From contig ONMU01000011.1 in NCBI GenBank assembly GCA_900319035.1, positions 1 to 43,746 on the forward strand: 43,746 nt of DNA, in the 5' to 3' direction. This document shows positions 25,762 through 33,312 of this stretch, in pieces. Made by a program: the position numbers and the translations under genes. The notes below the pieces were generated by a model. That model made no database searches and was not told the DNA's origin. It worked only from the letters and a program-made list of their open reading frames with translations. This DNA comes from an uncultured Bacteroidales bacterium. Its GTDB lineage: Bacteria > Bacteroidota > Bacteroidia > Bacteroidales > Paludibacteraceae. How positions within the stretch are numbered: the first letter of the stretch is position 1; the number at the start of each line of letters is the position of its first letter.

Positions 25762-27494
25762 TTTTTATTTTTCACCTTCATCAAGTCTTCCGCGCGGCGG
25801 AGAGCGAAATGGATATTCGCGCAGATATTATGCGGATTCATCTGCTGCTCAATACCGCCTTGGAGCAGTTGTTTATGCACGTGGTCGTTCACACCGGAGA
25901 GGATGATCGTGATACCCTCTTTGTGCGAACGCTGAATGAGCATAGCGAGGTTATGCATCGCCGTCGAATCGACGAACGGCACCTTACGCATACGGATGAT
26001 ACGCACCGGATAGTCCTTACCCGACACATGGCTCATGATCTCATCGAAACGGTTCGCTATACCGAAGAAATACGGACCGTCGATCTCGTACACCTCCACG
26101 CCCTCGGGAACGGTCAAGTGCTCGAGGTTGAGGTTACTCTCGGTGTCTTCGTTCGGGTCGATCTCGTTATGGAAGGTACGGATCTGCGTCTCTTCGTTGG
26201 TTCGCATCAGGAACAGCACCATCGCCAACAGCAGACCTACCTCGATAGCTACCGTCAGATCGAAGATCACCGTCAGGAAGAAAGTGGTCATCAGCACCCA
26301 GAAATCACGATTACGATGTTTGAAAAGACCCACTATCGTCTTCCATCCGCTCATCGAGTAAGCCACCATGATCAGCACCGCTGCCAGACACGCCATCGGG
26401 ATGAGACCCACGAGCTGACCTAAGAACAGCAGCACGAGCAGCAGCACCACCGCATGGATGATACCTGCTACCGGCGTACGACCACCGTTGTTGATGTTCG
26501 TCATCGTACGAGCTATAGCACCTGTAGCCGGAATACCGCCGAAGAACGGCACCACCACGTTTGCTATACCTTGCCCGATGAGCTCGGTGTTCGAGTTATG
26601 CTTATCGCCTATCACACCGTCTGCCACCATCGCACTCAGCAAGCTCTCAATAGCGCCGAGCATAGCGATCGTGAAGGCAGAGGGGAACAGTTTCTGTATG
26701 AGCGTGAAGAACGACTCACCTTCCGCCAACTCCATCTCGGGCAGATGAGGAGCCGGGATGCCGTGCGGCAAAGCGTAGAGGTCGCCGATGGTCTGCACCG
26801 ACGCTACACCCCAAGACTCCGGAGCGTAGGTCTTGAGCAGCCACAACGCAAAAGTGGCGAACACGATAGCCGCCAACGAACCCGGGATGCGTTTCGTCAG
26901 CTTAGGCATGAAGATACATACGAACAGCGAGAAAGCACCAATAGCCAAAGCCCACCAGTTGACGCTGAAATGCTGCGCGTAATAGATCCATTTATCCACG
27001 AAGTTAGCCGGTACATCGCTCAGACCGAGACCGAAGAAATCGTTCATCTGAGTAGAGAAGATCGTCACGGCGATACCGGCGGTAAAACCGACGATGACAG
27101 GGTACGGCACGAACTTAATGACCGAACCCAGATGCGCTATACCCATCACAATGAGCAGAATACCCGCCATAATGGTAGCGATCATCAGACCGCTCAGACC
27201 GTACTGCTGGATGATCCCGTAGATGATGACGATAAACGCACCCGTAGGACCGCCTATCTGCACCTTGCTGCCGCCGAACATGGAGATCAGCAGACCGGCG
27301 ATGATTGCCGTCACCAAGCCTTCCGTCGGACCTACACCCGACGATATACCGAAAGCGATGGCGAGCGGGATCGCTACGATACCTACGATGATACCTGCCA
27401 ACGCATCTTGACCGAACTGCGCACGGTTATACTGACGAAGTGTTTGGAACAACTTCGGCGAAAAGACTTCTTTGATTGATTCTTTCATGAACAC
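25758..27494 (-). CDS. SulP family anion transporter with STAS domain
   Basis: Inner-membrane SLC26/SulP transporter, probably for sulfate given the cysE/cysK neighbours; bicarbonate or other anions remain possible. The N-terminal core has the family motifs GIVAIPLAIAFGISSG and GSKVQIGGPTGAFIVII, about 12-14 membrane segments in total, and GIPATGAIARTMTNI in the middle. The C-terminal STAS domain spans about residues 455-570, with VPFVDSTAMHNLAML. Length is normal. It is second in the operon, 14 bases after the lipoprotein gene, and its stop overlaps the CotH-like start. Confidence 0.93.
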   Translation of the reverse strand: MFMKESIKEVFSPKLFQTLRQYNRAQFGQDALAGIIVGIVAIPLAIAFGISSGVGPTEGLVTAIIAGLLISMFGGSKVQIGGPTGAFIVIIYGIIQQYGLSGLMIATIMAGILLIVMGIAHLGSVIKFVPYPVIVGFTAGIAVTIFSTQMNDFFGLGLSDVPANFVDKWIYYAQHFSVNWWALAIGAFSLFVCIFMPKLTKRIPGSLAAIVFATFALWLLKTYAPESWGVASVQTIGDLYALPHGIPAPHLPEMELAEGESFFTLIQKLFPSAFTIAMLGAIESLLSAMVADGVIGDKHNSNTELIGQGIANVVVPFFGGIPATGAIARTMTNINNGGRTPVAGIIHAVVLLLVLLFLGQLVGLIPMACLAAVLIMVAYSMSGWKTIVGLFKHRNRDFWVLMTTFFLTVIFDLTVAIEVGLLLAMVLFLMRTNEETQIRTFHNEIDPNEDTESNLNLEHLTVPEGVEVYEIDGPYFFGIANRFDEIMSHVSGKDYPVRIIRMRKVPFVDSTAMHNLAMLIQRSHKEGITIILSGVNDHVHKQLLQGGIEQQMNPHNICANIHFALRRAEDLMKVKNKK

Positions 27495-27508
27495 TCCCTA
27501 CGCCTCCT

Positions 27509-28009
27509 TTATTTACTGATGATCCAACTCGGGGTGTACGGTTTAGCCACAGTACCTTCTGTGCCATCATTGCGATAGACGAGCGTCTGCTCCGATCTGA
27601 AGATGCTTTTCAGCTTAGCCGAGTAATACTTAAGCGTTACGTTAGAGCCGCTCTTGGGAGCCGTCACAAAGAGATAGAACAAACCATCTTTCGCTTTCGC
27701 CAAACCGATACAGTTCTCGCCGTCAAAAGCCGCCAACAGGTCATCCGCCGTCACCGTCCAACCGGTTGCTGCTGCCTGACTTGCATACGAAATCGACAGA
27801 TCCACCTTGGTAGTGACAGTCATCGAAGAGGTCATGTCGAACTCATCCGACACCGCCCATGTAGGGGTGGACACATTGCCGTTGATGGAGTAGGACGGTT
27901 CGTCCTTGCTATCCTTTTTACAAGAGATAATCGCCACACTCATCATTGCCACGAGCACCAGACCTAAAAGTCTCATTTTCTTCACTTGAAACATCATATT
28001 ATTTACCAT
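27509..28009 (-). CDS. Small lipoprotein heading the sulfur operon
   Basis: A lipoprotein signal is clear: hydrophobic stretch LLGLVLVAMMSVA, then lipobox IISC followed by KKDSKDE. The acidic residues after Cys could favour outer-membrane or surface display in Bacteroidetes (inference). The mature part of about 135 residues is beta-rich with no motif I recognise. The start is uncertain: 28009 (MVNN) lies inside an AAATGGTAAATG phrase repeat, with alternatives at 27997 (MMFQ) and 27976 (MRLL). It is the first gene after the promoter at 28061-28092. A substrate-binding or accessory role with SulP is possible but unsupported by homology I can see. Confidence 0.75.
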   Translation of the reverse strand: MVNNMMFQVKKMRLLGLVLVAMMSVAIISCKKDSKDEPSYSINGNVSTPTWAVSDEFDMTSSMTVTTKVDLSISYASQAAATGWTVTADDLLAAFDGENCIGLAKAKDGLFYLFVTAPKSGSNVTLKYYSAKLKSIFRSEQTLVYRNDGTEGTVAKPYTPSWIISK

Positions 28010-28060
28010 TTAGTCATTTACCATTTATTCATTTATTGGGACATTTGGCCAATTTGGGTG

Positions 28061-28092
28061 CAAATTTACTACAAAAATTGCACATATGCAAA
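28061..28092 (-). promoter_or_regulatory. Promoter of the lipoprotein-sulP-CotH-cysK-cysE-lpd operon
   Basis: Minus strand: TTTG at 28092-28089, 20 bases starting CATATGTG, TAAATTTG at 28068-28061. It lies 52 bases upstream of the first possible start; the leader includes the ATTTACCATTT phrase repeat. Confidence 0.7.
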
Positions 28093-28146
28093 TAAAAATG
28101 GATTTTTTTGCAAAAAATAGAATGAATTCTATTATTTTAAGCGATA

Positions 28147-28345
28147 TGAGTATGTGGGAGCTTGCTCACAAACATGCTCATGGCGGTTAAAATAGAGGGT
28201 TTACCCTTTTTACAAAAACATCCATTTATTTGCATATGCACCGCAGGACGCGAACGTACATTCGGAGGGAACCCGCCCTAAATTATATAAATAAATTTAG
28301 GGAAGGGGCGTGCCGAAGATACTGCTTTTTTTGCAGATATGCAAA
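28147..28345. other. Hairpin-rich non-coding segment with a decayed promoter
   Basis: This fills much of the 28010-28631 gap. There is an imperfect 34-base hairpin (28147-28180, core GGAGC-TT-GCTC). A nested inverted repeat around 28275-28310 pairs CCCTAAATT with AATTTAGGG and has outer CGCCC/GGGCG. On the minus strand TTTG (28345-28342), 20 bases and TATCTTCG (28321-28314) look like a promoter with one damaged base. I see no credible gene here. Confidence 0.45.
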
Positions 28346-28534
28346 TTTTGGGGCACTTTTTTCGTTTTTCTCCTGCATATATGAAACTTTTGTTGTGATT
28401 TTGCTGCGGATTATGAGATATGATAATATTCGTTACTGCCAATAATCGTATTTGACAGATATAATAATGTGCGTTAATGTGCATTCATTTATTTAATAAA
28501 TTTTATATAAATATTAGTATAAGAGTGCAATAAA

Positions 28535-28566
28535 TTTGCATATGTCAATTATTTTTCATAATTTTG
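28535..28566 (+). promoter_or_regulatory. Upstream promoter of the WYL regulator gene
   Basis: TTTG (28535-28538), 20 bases beginning CATATGTC, TAATTTTG (28559-28566), then CAGCG. Its transcript would run through the palindrome at 28573. Confidence 0.7.
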
Positions 28567-28572
28567 CAGCGT

Positions 28573-28607
28573 CTTTCATTTTGTGAAAGAAGAAAGTTGT
28601 ACTTTTG
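28573..28607 (+). promoter_or_regulatory. Palindromic operator plus TACTTTTG box before the WYL gene
   Basis: CTTTCATTTTGTGAAAG (28573-28589) is an inverted repeat. Exactly 10 bases later comes TACTTTTG (28600-28607). The same palindrome (16/17 bases) with the same spacing precedes the gene at 30516. The palindrome occupies the position where the TTTG box normally sits. Probable binding site of the WYL protein itself (inference). Confidence 0.65.
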
Positions 28608-28631
28608 CAGCGTCAAAACGAAAATCGCATT

Positions 28632-29636
28632 ATGAACAAATCATCAACATCGTATCTCTTTGAGTGTTACATCTGGCTTGTAAACACTATCGCACGCGGA
28701 CCAATTTCACGCGCTGCCATAGATGATAAGTGGGCACGTGCGTCTGTGAATGATTACAAGACGGACTCCATTCCGGAGTGTACCTTTCATCGTTGGCGCA
28801 ACAATGTGCAGTTGCTTTTCGATGTTAAAATCTTATGCAATAATTATGGCGAGTACTATATTGAGGACGGCAGCAGCCTCCATGATGACGATTGGCGCAA
28901 TCGCATGCTCAATCTTTTTGCCGTAAATAGCCTACTCAAAGATTGCAAAGAATTGCGCAGCCAAATCCTCTACGAACCTGTGCCATCTGGAGAGAAATTC
29001 CTATCTACTGTCGTAGAAGCCATGCGGGATCATTGCTTGCTGAAGATGACCTATCAGAGCTTTAGTAAGCCCGCTCCTTCGACCTTCACTGTCGCGCCGT
29101 ACTGCCTGAAGATGTTCAAGCAACGCTGGTACATCTTAGGTTTCTCGCCGGGAAGGAAGAAAACGCTCATCTATTCGCTGGATCGTATCAAAGAACTAGA
29201 ACCTACCAACGAGCAATACACACTGCCAAAAGACTTCGATGCGGAGTACTATTTCCGCAACACGTACGGAGTCAGCGGCATGGAAGACAAACCGCAAACG
29301 ATAGAAATCAAAATCGAGGCCTACCAAGCCAACTACCTGCGCACGCTTCCTCTTCATTCCTCACAAGAGGAGATCGAACGTCAGGAGCAATTCTCCATCT
29401 TCCGTTACAAGGTCGTGCCTACTTTTGAGTTCATCCAAGAACTCCGCAAACACGGCTCTGTCTTGGAAGTCCTAAAACCCAAATGGCTCCGTAACGACAT
29501 CCGCAAAGATTTAGCGTATCAACTTTCAAAATATCAGGAAGCAGACGAAGAACCATACCCAGACTATCGTCCGCTTACACAAGAGGAACGCGACCGTATC
29601 TTCGGTCGCCAAACAGAAATAAAATTTCACTTATAA
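28632..29636 (+). CDS. WYL-domain transcriptional regulator
   Basis: I place the start at the ATG at 28632 (MNKSSTSYLFE), because the longer frame begins inside the TACTTTTG promoter box. The N-terminal ~90 residues look like a winged helix-turn-helix (ISRAAIDDKW; CTFHRWRNNVQLLF). The WYL domain spans about residues 130-225, with LLKMTYQSF, RWYILGF and LIYSLDRIKEL. A C-terminal WCX-like extension follows. WYL proteins sense ligands, sometimes nucleic acids, and often control defence or DNA-damage genes. It is followed after 5 bases by the gene at 29642, so they share a transcript. Matching palindromes suggest autoregulation and control of the 30516 gene. Confidence 0.88.
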   Translation: MNKSSTSYLFECYIWLVNTIARGPISRAAIDDKWARASVNDYKTDSIPECTFHRWRNNVQLLFDVKILCNNYGEYYIEDGSSLHDDDWRNRMLNLFAVNSLLKDCKELRSQILYEPVPSGEKFLSTVVEAMRDHCLLKMTYQSFSKPAPSTFTVAPYCLKMFKQRWYILGFSPGRKKTLIYSLDRIKELEPTNEQYTLPKDFDAEYYFRNTYGVSGMEDKPQTIEIKIEAYQANYLRTLPLHSSQEEIERQEQFSIFRYKVVPTFEFIQELRKHGSVLEVLKPKWLRNDIRKDLAYQLSKYQEADEEPYPDYRPLTQEERDRIFGRQTEIKFHL

Positions 29637-29641
29637 ATGAT

Positions 29642-30415
29642 ATGGAAACGATTAATCAACAATTGAACGCACTTTTTGAGAAGTGGAAAGAAGCCAGCTT
29701 GAATAATGGTGAAAAAACCAATGAATTTGGAGTTATTTTCACAACGGATGGATTAGTGTATAAAAATGATAGGAGCATTGATGTGGAAGAGCAATGGAAC
29801 TCTTCGAAGAGAAAAGTACTTTTTATCTTAAAGGATCAACCTACCCAATACGCTGATGATGTTCGTTTTTGGTTGCGGGATGTGGAAGGAAAAGATAATA
29901 CGACAAGACACAACAATAGAGTGCTAAGACCGCGATTTATTCATAATATCGCAAATATATTTTACGGTTTACAAAATGTCGATCGGCACAAACCGGTTCC
30001 TTTAGAGCAGGTTAATTTTGATGACATCAAAGATTGTTTCAACACGGTACCGTTTGCCTTCATTGAATCAAAAAAACAAGGAGGTGGAACAAGCATAACA
30101 AACTCCGTATTACGAAATTATTTGGATAGATATGCGTCGTTCTTAAAAGAAGAAATCGACATTCTAAAGCCTAATATGATTGTTTGTACTAGTGAGATCA
30201 TATATAAACATATAATAAAACTATTTTCTTCTCATGAAATAGTAGAATTCGAGGGACATAATAGTGTCAAGCTTGTAATAAAAGAAGAGCCAGTACTTCT
30301 ATTTTGTTCATTCCATCCAAGTGCTCATAAGTCTTATGGTGATATCTATGATGGCGTAATGGATCACTTTCGTGCTTTTGTTAAATCAGATTATTATCGA
30401 GAATTTTTTGAATAA
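29642..30415 (+). CDS. Possible uracil-DNA-glycosylase-fold protein, function unknown
   Basis: The 257-residue soluble protein shows a pattern reminiscent of the uracil-DNA glycosylase superfamily: an early strand with a loop (KVLFILKDQP), a middle segment FAFIESKKQGGG, a strand in DILKPNMIVCTSE, and a late LLFCSFHPSAH, which resembles the HPS motif after a strand in that fold. The usual catalytic water-activating residues are not recognisable, so activity should not be assumed. Base composition is clearly more AT-rich than the genes to the left, suggesting transfer. It lies 5 bases downstream of the WYL gene. A structure prediction would settle the fold. Confidence 0.6.
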   Translation: METINQQLNALFEKWKEASLNNGEKTNEFGVIFTTDGLVYKNDRSIDVEEQWNSSKRKVLFILKDQPTQYADDVRFWLRDVEGKDNTTRHNNRVLRPRFIHNIANIFYGLQNVDRHKPVPLEQVNFDDIKDCFNTVPFAFIESKKQGGGTSITNSVLRNYLDRYASFLKEEIDILKPNMIVCTSEIIYKHIIKLFSSHEIVEFEGHNSVKLVIKEEPVLLFCSFHPSAHKSYGDIYDGVMDHFRAFVKSDYYREFFE

Positions 30416-30423
30416 TTTTCTCC

Positions 30424-30458
30424 CTTTCATCTTGTGAAAGTTCCATGTAATAATTTTG
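30424..30458 (+). promoter_or_regulatory. Second copy of the palindromic operator plus TAATTTTG box
   Basis: CTTTCATCTTGTGAAAG (30424-30440), exactly 10 bases, TAATTTTG (30451-30458), then CAGCG. It matches the site before the WYL gene in palindrome, spacing and discriminator. There is no TTTG at the usual distance; the nearest is CTTG at 16 bases, inside the palindrome. Confidence 0.65.
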
Positions 30459-30514
30459 CAGCGTGATTCGAAAAGAGTCACGCTGTAACTTTATTAACTG
30501 CAAAATTATTACAT
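30445..30514 (+). repeat. 17-bp inverted repeat closing on the start codon of the 30516 gene
   Basis: ATGTAATAATTTTGCAG (30445-30461) is the exact reverse complement of 30498-30514. A second 8-bp stem (30459-30466 with 30478-30485) is nested inside. The left arm contains the promoter box; the right arm ends one base before the ATG. Read-through RNA could fold over the start, whereas RNA started at the local promoter would lack the left arm. Confidence 0.75.
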
Positions 30515-30515
30515 T

Positions 30516-31049
30516 ATGGAACCACTTATCGCCGCTATTAAACCATACCTTTCAGAAGGCGAAACATACTTTTTCCGCCCCGACAAATTCTATTTTGAAC
30601 TGAATGTGTGGGAAACTGATTTCGAGGACCGCCTTGAGACTTACATCAAAATCACAGATCTGCGGTTTGCTATCGAGCATGGCTTTGATTTGGCAAAGCA
30701 AGTTATGGAACATATTGACAATATGCCTAAAGAGCCGGGGTATTTAGAGCCAATCCTTGCTGCCTTTCGAAGGTATATAAAATTCTTGCGGACGGGAATT
30801 GGTTTGTCTGATGGCACATTCAATATTTCAAATCCAATTATGAGCCTTGGCGTTGAAGAAACGGTTGAACTGTTTTGCAAAGAAGCTATGGTATGCTTAC
30901 CGTTAGAGTCTGTCCCTCATTGGAATTATAGGGCTTTATTGGTTGCCAGAGATGCGCATATTATAAGTGATGATGAATACTATAAAATTTGCACAAGCCC
31001 AACCGATTATTATTTAGGCGCTATGGAGCGTATAAAAAAGAAAGAATAA
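30516..31049 (+). CDS. Unknown cytoplasmic protein under the shared palindromic operator
   Basis: The 177-residue soluble protein has no signal peptide or membrane segment. It is mixed alpha/beta, with YFFRPDKFYFELN, a long helix around FAIEHGFDLAKQVMEHI, and VEETVELFCKEAMVC. I recognise no family or catalytic motif. The sequence is AT-rich like its upstream neighbour. It has its own promoter and operator copy, is preceded by the inverted repeat at 30445-30514, and is followed by a terminator at 31066. Linkage to the WYL gene by the shared operator suggests a joint response, possibly defence-related (inference). Confidence 0.75.
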   Translation: MEPLIAAIKPYLSEGETYFFRPDKFYFELNVWETDFEDRLETYIKITDLRFAIEHGFDLAKQVMEHIDNMPKEPGYLEPILAAFRRYIKFLRTGIGLSDGTFNISNPIMSLGVEETVELFCKEAMVCLPLESVPHWNYRALLVARDAHIISDDEYYKICTSPTDYYLGAMERIKKKE

Positions 31050-31065
31050 AATTATCCTAATATGA

Positions 31066-31094
31066 CTGCTGACTCGTGATGAGCCGGCAGTTTT
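31066..31094 (+). terminator. Terminator of the 30516 gene
   Basis: CTGCTG (31066-31071) pairs with CGGCAG (31085-31090) with one wobble, extended inside by CTC/GAG; the loop is GTGAT, and TTTT follows. It begins 16 bases after the stop. Confidence 0.7.
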
Positions 31095-31166
31095 CTGTTA
31101 CGTTGGCTCTCAAACCCTTAAACAAGGACGATTCCCAAACCAGTGAAGCCAAACCATCAAAACCAG

Positions 31167-31195
31167 AAAAAGTGCTTTCCGTGAGCACTTTTTTT
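31167..31195 (+). terminator. Second strong intrinsic terminator
   Basis: AAAAAGTGCT (31167-31176) pairs perfectly with AGCACTTTTT (31084+100 region, i.e. 31184-31193) around a 7-base loop, with a T run. It insulates the AbiE-like pair from upstream transcription and works on either strand. Confidence 0.8.
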
Positions 31196-31203
31196 CGTTT
31201 TCT

Positions 31204-31235
31204 CTTGCATATATCAAAAAAAAGCAGTACTTTTG
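31204..31235 (+). promoter_or_regulatory. Promoter of the AbiE-like pair
   Basis: CTTG (31204-31207), 20 bases (CATATATC, A8, GCAG), TACTTTTG (31228-31235), then CAGCG. It differs from the galactanase promoter at only three positions over 37 bases. The leader to the start at 31293 is about 55 bases. Confidence 0.75.
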
Positions 31236-31292
31236 CAGCGTTTTTCGCAAATATAGATACAAATTAGCGAAAAAATATAGATAAAAAAGAGC

Positions 31293-31904
31293 ATGGAAAG
31301 TATTGATAATTCTATATTAACGAGCCTAAAAAAACGCGGAATGGGTGTAGTATTCACAAAGGACGATTATGCGCACTATTCGAATCCCAAACGGGTGCAA
31401 AAAGCGTTAGAGCAATTGGTGAATCAAGGTCATGTGATTCGGGTTGCTCGCGGGATATATTGCTACCCGAAAAAAGACAAGGTTTGGGGGACGGGTTATT
31501 TACCGCCCTCATATGATGATATAGCCAATGCGATAGCGAAGAAAGAGCGGGCAAAGATTGTGCCGACGGGTGTACATGCGTTGAACCGGTTAGGGCTATC
31601 GGAACAGCTACCGATGCGGTTTGTATATCTGACAAGCGGTAGGACAAGGAGTATAGAGTTGGCAGACGGTCACACGATGCAGTTTGTGCATACGGCATTG
31701 CGGAATCTGGCATTTCATAACAGGACAGCGATGTTAGTGACCTTTGCGCTGAAGGAGATAGGGCGCGAGCACCTGACGGAAGAGCAGAAGGCGCATGTAT
31801 TAGGACTATTGCAGAAGGAGGACGGATATAGCATTCAGCATGATTTGGCATTGATGCCGGATTGGATACAAACGATCGTGATGGAGGCGATAGATAATAG
31901 GTGA
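31293..31904 (+). CDS. AbiEi-like antitoxin/transcriptional regulator (DUF6088-type)
   Basis: The 203-residue protein has an N-terminal winged helix (GVVFTKDDYAHY; NPKRVQKALEQLVNQGHVIRVARGIYCYP), as in AbiEi-type antitoxins. The middle part IVPTGVHALNRLGLSEQ, followed by FVYLTSGRTRSIEL, is typical of DUF6088 proteins paired with AbiEii toxins. In type IV systems the antitoxin represses its own operon and counteracts the toxin without direct binding. It overlaps the next gene by four bases (GTGA), so the pair is translationally coupled. The operon has its own promoter. Confidence 0.85.
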   Translation: MESIDNSILTSLKKRGMGVVFTKDDYAHYSNPKRVQKALEQLVNQGHVIRVARGIYCYPKKDKVWGTGYLPPSYDDIANAIAKKERAKIVPTGVHALNRLGLSEQLPMRFVYLTSGRTRSIELADGHTMQFVHTALRNLAFHNRTAMLVTFALKEIGREHLTEEQKAHVLGLLQKEDGYSIQHDLALMPDWIQTIVMEAIDNR

Positions 31905-32905
31905 ATATGGTTGCATTTTTGAAATACACAGACGAGCAGCGTCGTCAGGCCTTTTTGCTGACCGCTCAGAAAAAGGGTTTGCCCGAGCCGATCATAGAGA
32001 AAGATTGGTGGGTGAGTCAAGTATTGAACATTGTGTTTGATCTGGAGATAGCAAATCAGTTGGTATTCAAAGGCGGAACGAGTTTGAGCAAGGGATGGAA
32101 CCTGATAGAGCGTTTCTCGGAGGACATAGACTTAGCTGTTAATCCAGAATATTTCGGAGTGACGGCACTGCCGACGAAGAAGCAGATCAAGAGTTTGCGC
32201 AAGCGTTCTTCGTTGTTTGTGGCGCAAGAATTAGCCGAGGCGTTGCAGCGGGCATTGGATGAGGCAGGTTTATCGGGTGAGTGCCGGATGGAAGTGCAGC
32301 CGGATGGTGAGGGCGACGGTACGTACCCGGAACCACGCGTAATCAGTCTGTATTACCGCAGTTTATACGAAGAGAGTTCTATATCGTACGTTCAGCCGGT
32401 TGTGAAGTTGGAAGTGGGTGCTCGTTCGTTGATTGAGCCTACGGAAGAGATAGTGTGCCGCAGTATGGTATCGGAAGTGCTGCCGGTAGAGGATTACAAG
32501 AACGTAGCAATCAGCGTAGCAGCTCCACAAAAGACATTCTTGGAGAAGGTGTTTCTGCTGCACGAGCTGTTCTCTATTGAGCGCGAGTCCTTATCTGCGA
32601 ACCGTAGGAGTCGGCATTTGTATGACATAGAGCGAATGATGGATAAGCCATTTGCTATAGCGGCAGTGAAGGATGATGCACTTTGGGAGCATATCCGTCA
32701 GCATCGGATGGCATTTACTGCAATGGCTGGTGTAGATTATAATGATCACATGCGCGCGGAGTTGTGCCTTACGCCGCCCGAGAGGTGGTTGCGTGAATGG
32801 CAGGAAGATTATCAGCGGATGAGCGGAACCATGATTTACGGAGAGAGGTTATCTTTCGAACAATTAGTTGCGAGAATGAAGGAATTGGAGAAGCGGTTTC
32901 AGTAG
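31901..32905 (+). CDS. AbiEii/AbiGii-type nucleotidyltransferase toxin
   Basis: DUF1814/AbiEii-family nucleotidyltransferase. The signature FKGGTSLSKGW (about 57-66) and RFSEDIDLAV with D75 and D77 provide the metal/NTP site of the polymerase-beta-like fold. The helical C-terminal region contains KTFLEKVFLLHELFS and RHLYDIERMM. Length (334) is normal. The relatives AbiEii and MenT act by nucleotide transfer (GTP binding, tRNA modification) and give abortive phage resistance. The start is GTG at 31901 if it is coupled to the antitoxin; an ATG two codons later is an alternative. A shared terminator follows immediately. Confidence 0.9.
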   Translation: MNMVAFLKYTDEQRRQAFLLTAQKKGLPEPIIEKDWWVSQVLNIVFDLEIANQLVFKGGTSLSKGWNLIERFSEDIDLAVNPEYFGVTALPTKKQIKSLRKRSSLFVAQELAEALQRALDEAGLSGECRMEVQPDGEGDGTYPEPRVISLYYRSLYEESSISYVQPVVKLEVGARSLIEPTEEIVCRSMVSEVLPVEDYKNVAISVAAPQKTFLEKVFLLHELFSIERESLSANRRSRHLYDIERMMDKPFAIAAVKDDALWEHIRQHRMAFTAMAGVDYNDHMRAELCLTPPERWLREWQEDYQRMSGTMIYGERLSFEQLVARMKELEKRFQ

Positions 32906-32939
32906 CAAAAAAGAGCCCGTTAATGCGGACTCTTTTTGC
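32905..32939. terminator. Shared bidirectional terminator
   Basis: AAAAAGAGCCCG and CGGACTCTTTTT form a stem with one mismatch around a short loop. It overlaps the stop of the minus-strand gene at 32920 and follows the toxin stop directly, so it serves both converging genes. Confidence 0.75.
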
Positions 32940-33312
32940 TTGCTAATACCGCCCTCACGAAGTTCGGGAACTGCTTGCAGGGAGTGTCAGAGCTCAGCTG
33001 CTCGCGCCAGAGGTGGTACATCTCCATGAAACGGGGATGCGACTTGTCATGGATAATCACACTTGCTTCGCAACAGGCTTCCTGCCATCGGGAACGCTGG
33101 ACGGTCTCCTTGGGCGTCAGAGGGTTTTCATCGTAGTCGCGGAGGTTCTGCGCGTAGATCTCTTTCGGTCCAAAACCAACCACTTCGCCCGTCAACGGAT
33201 CTTTGACCTTTTTACGGCGAGTGACAGTCATGTGATGAACGCCTTGAATTTTCTTTTTGCTCAATGCTCCGGTGAAATTCTCAAAACCGTCTGAAGGTAC
33301 ATAATGTGCCAT
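32920..33312 (-). CDS. Conserved-looking hypothetical protein, 130 residues
   Basis: A small basic, soluble protein. The N-terminal part is Lys/Arg-rich (LSKKKIQGVHHMTVTRRKKVKDP), followed by TGEVVGFGPKEIYAQNLRDYDENPLTPKE, then a helical region with RWQEACCEASVIIHDKSHPRFMEMYHLWREQL. I do not recognise the family. A DNA- or RNA-associated role would fit its charge but is not shown. It lies 270 bases downstream of the DUF3987-like gene on the same strand and I see no promoter match of its own, so it may share that transcript. The stop is inside the shared terminator hairpin. Confidence 0.7.
   Translation of the reverse strand: MAHYVPSDGFENFTGALSKKKIQGVHHMTVTRRKKVKDPLTGEVVGFGPKEIYAQNLRDYDENPLTPKETVQRSRWQEACCEASVIIHDKSHPRFMEMYHLWREQLSSDTPCKQFPNFVRAVLASKKSPH

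Noticed and set aside
28230-28484. Open frames of about 70 codons on both strands in the 28.0-28.6 kb gap
   Set aside because: Composition is that of AT-rich non-coding DNA, they overlap hairpins, and they show no motif or promoter in the right place.
31076-31267. 63-codon open frame on the plus strand
   Set aside because: It runs through two intrinsic terminators and the promoter of the AbiE-like pair and has no protein-like composition.
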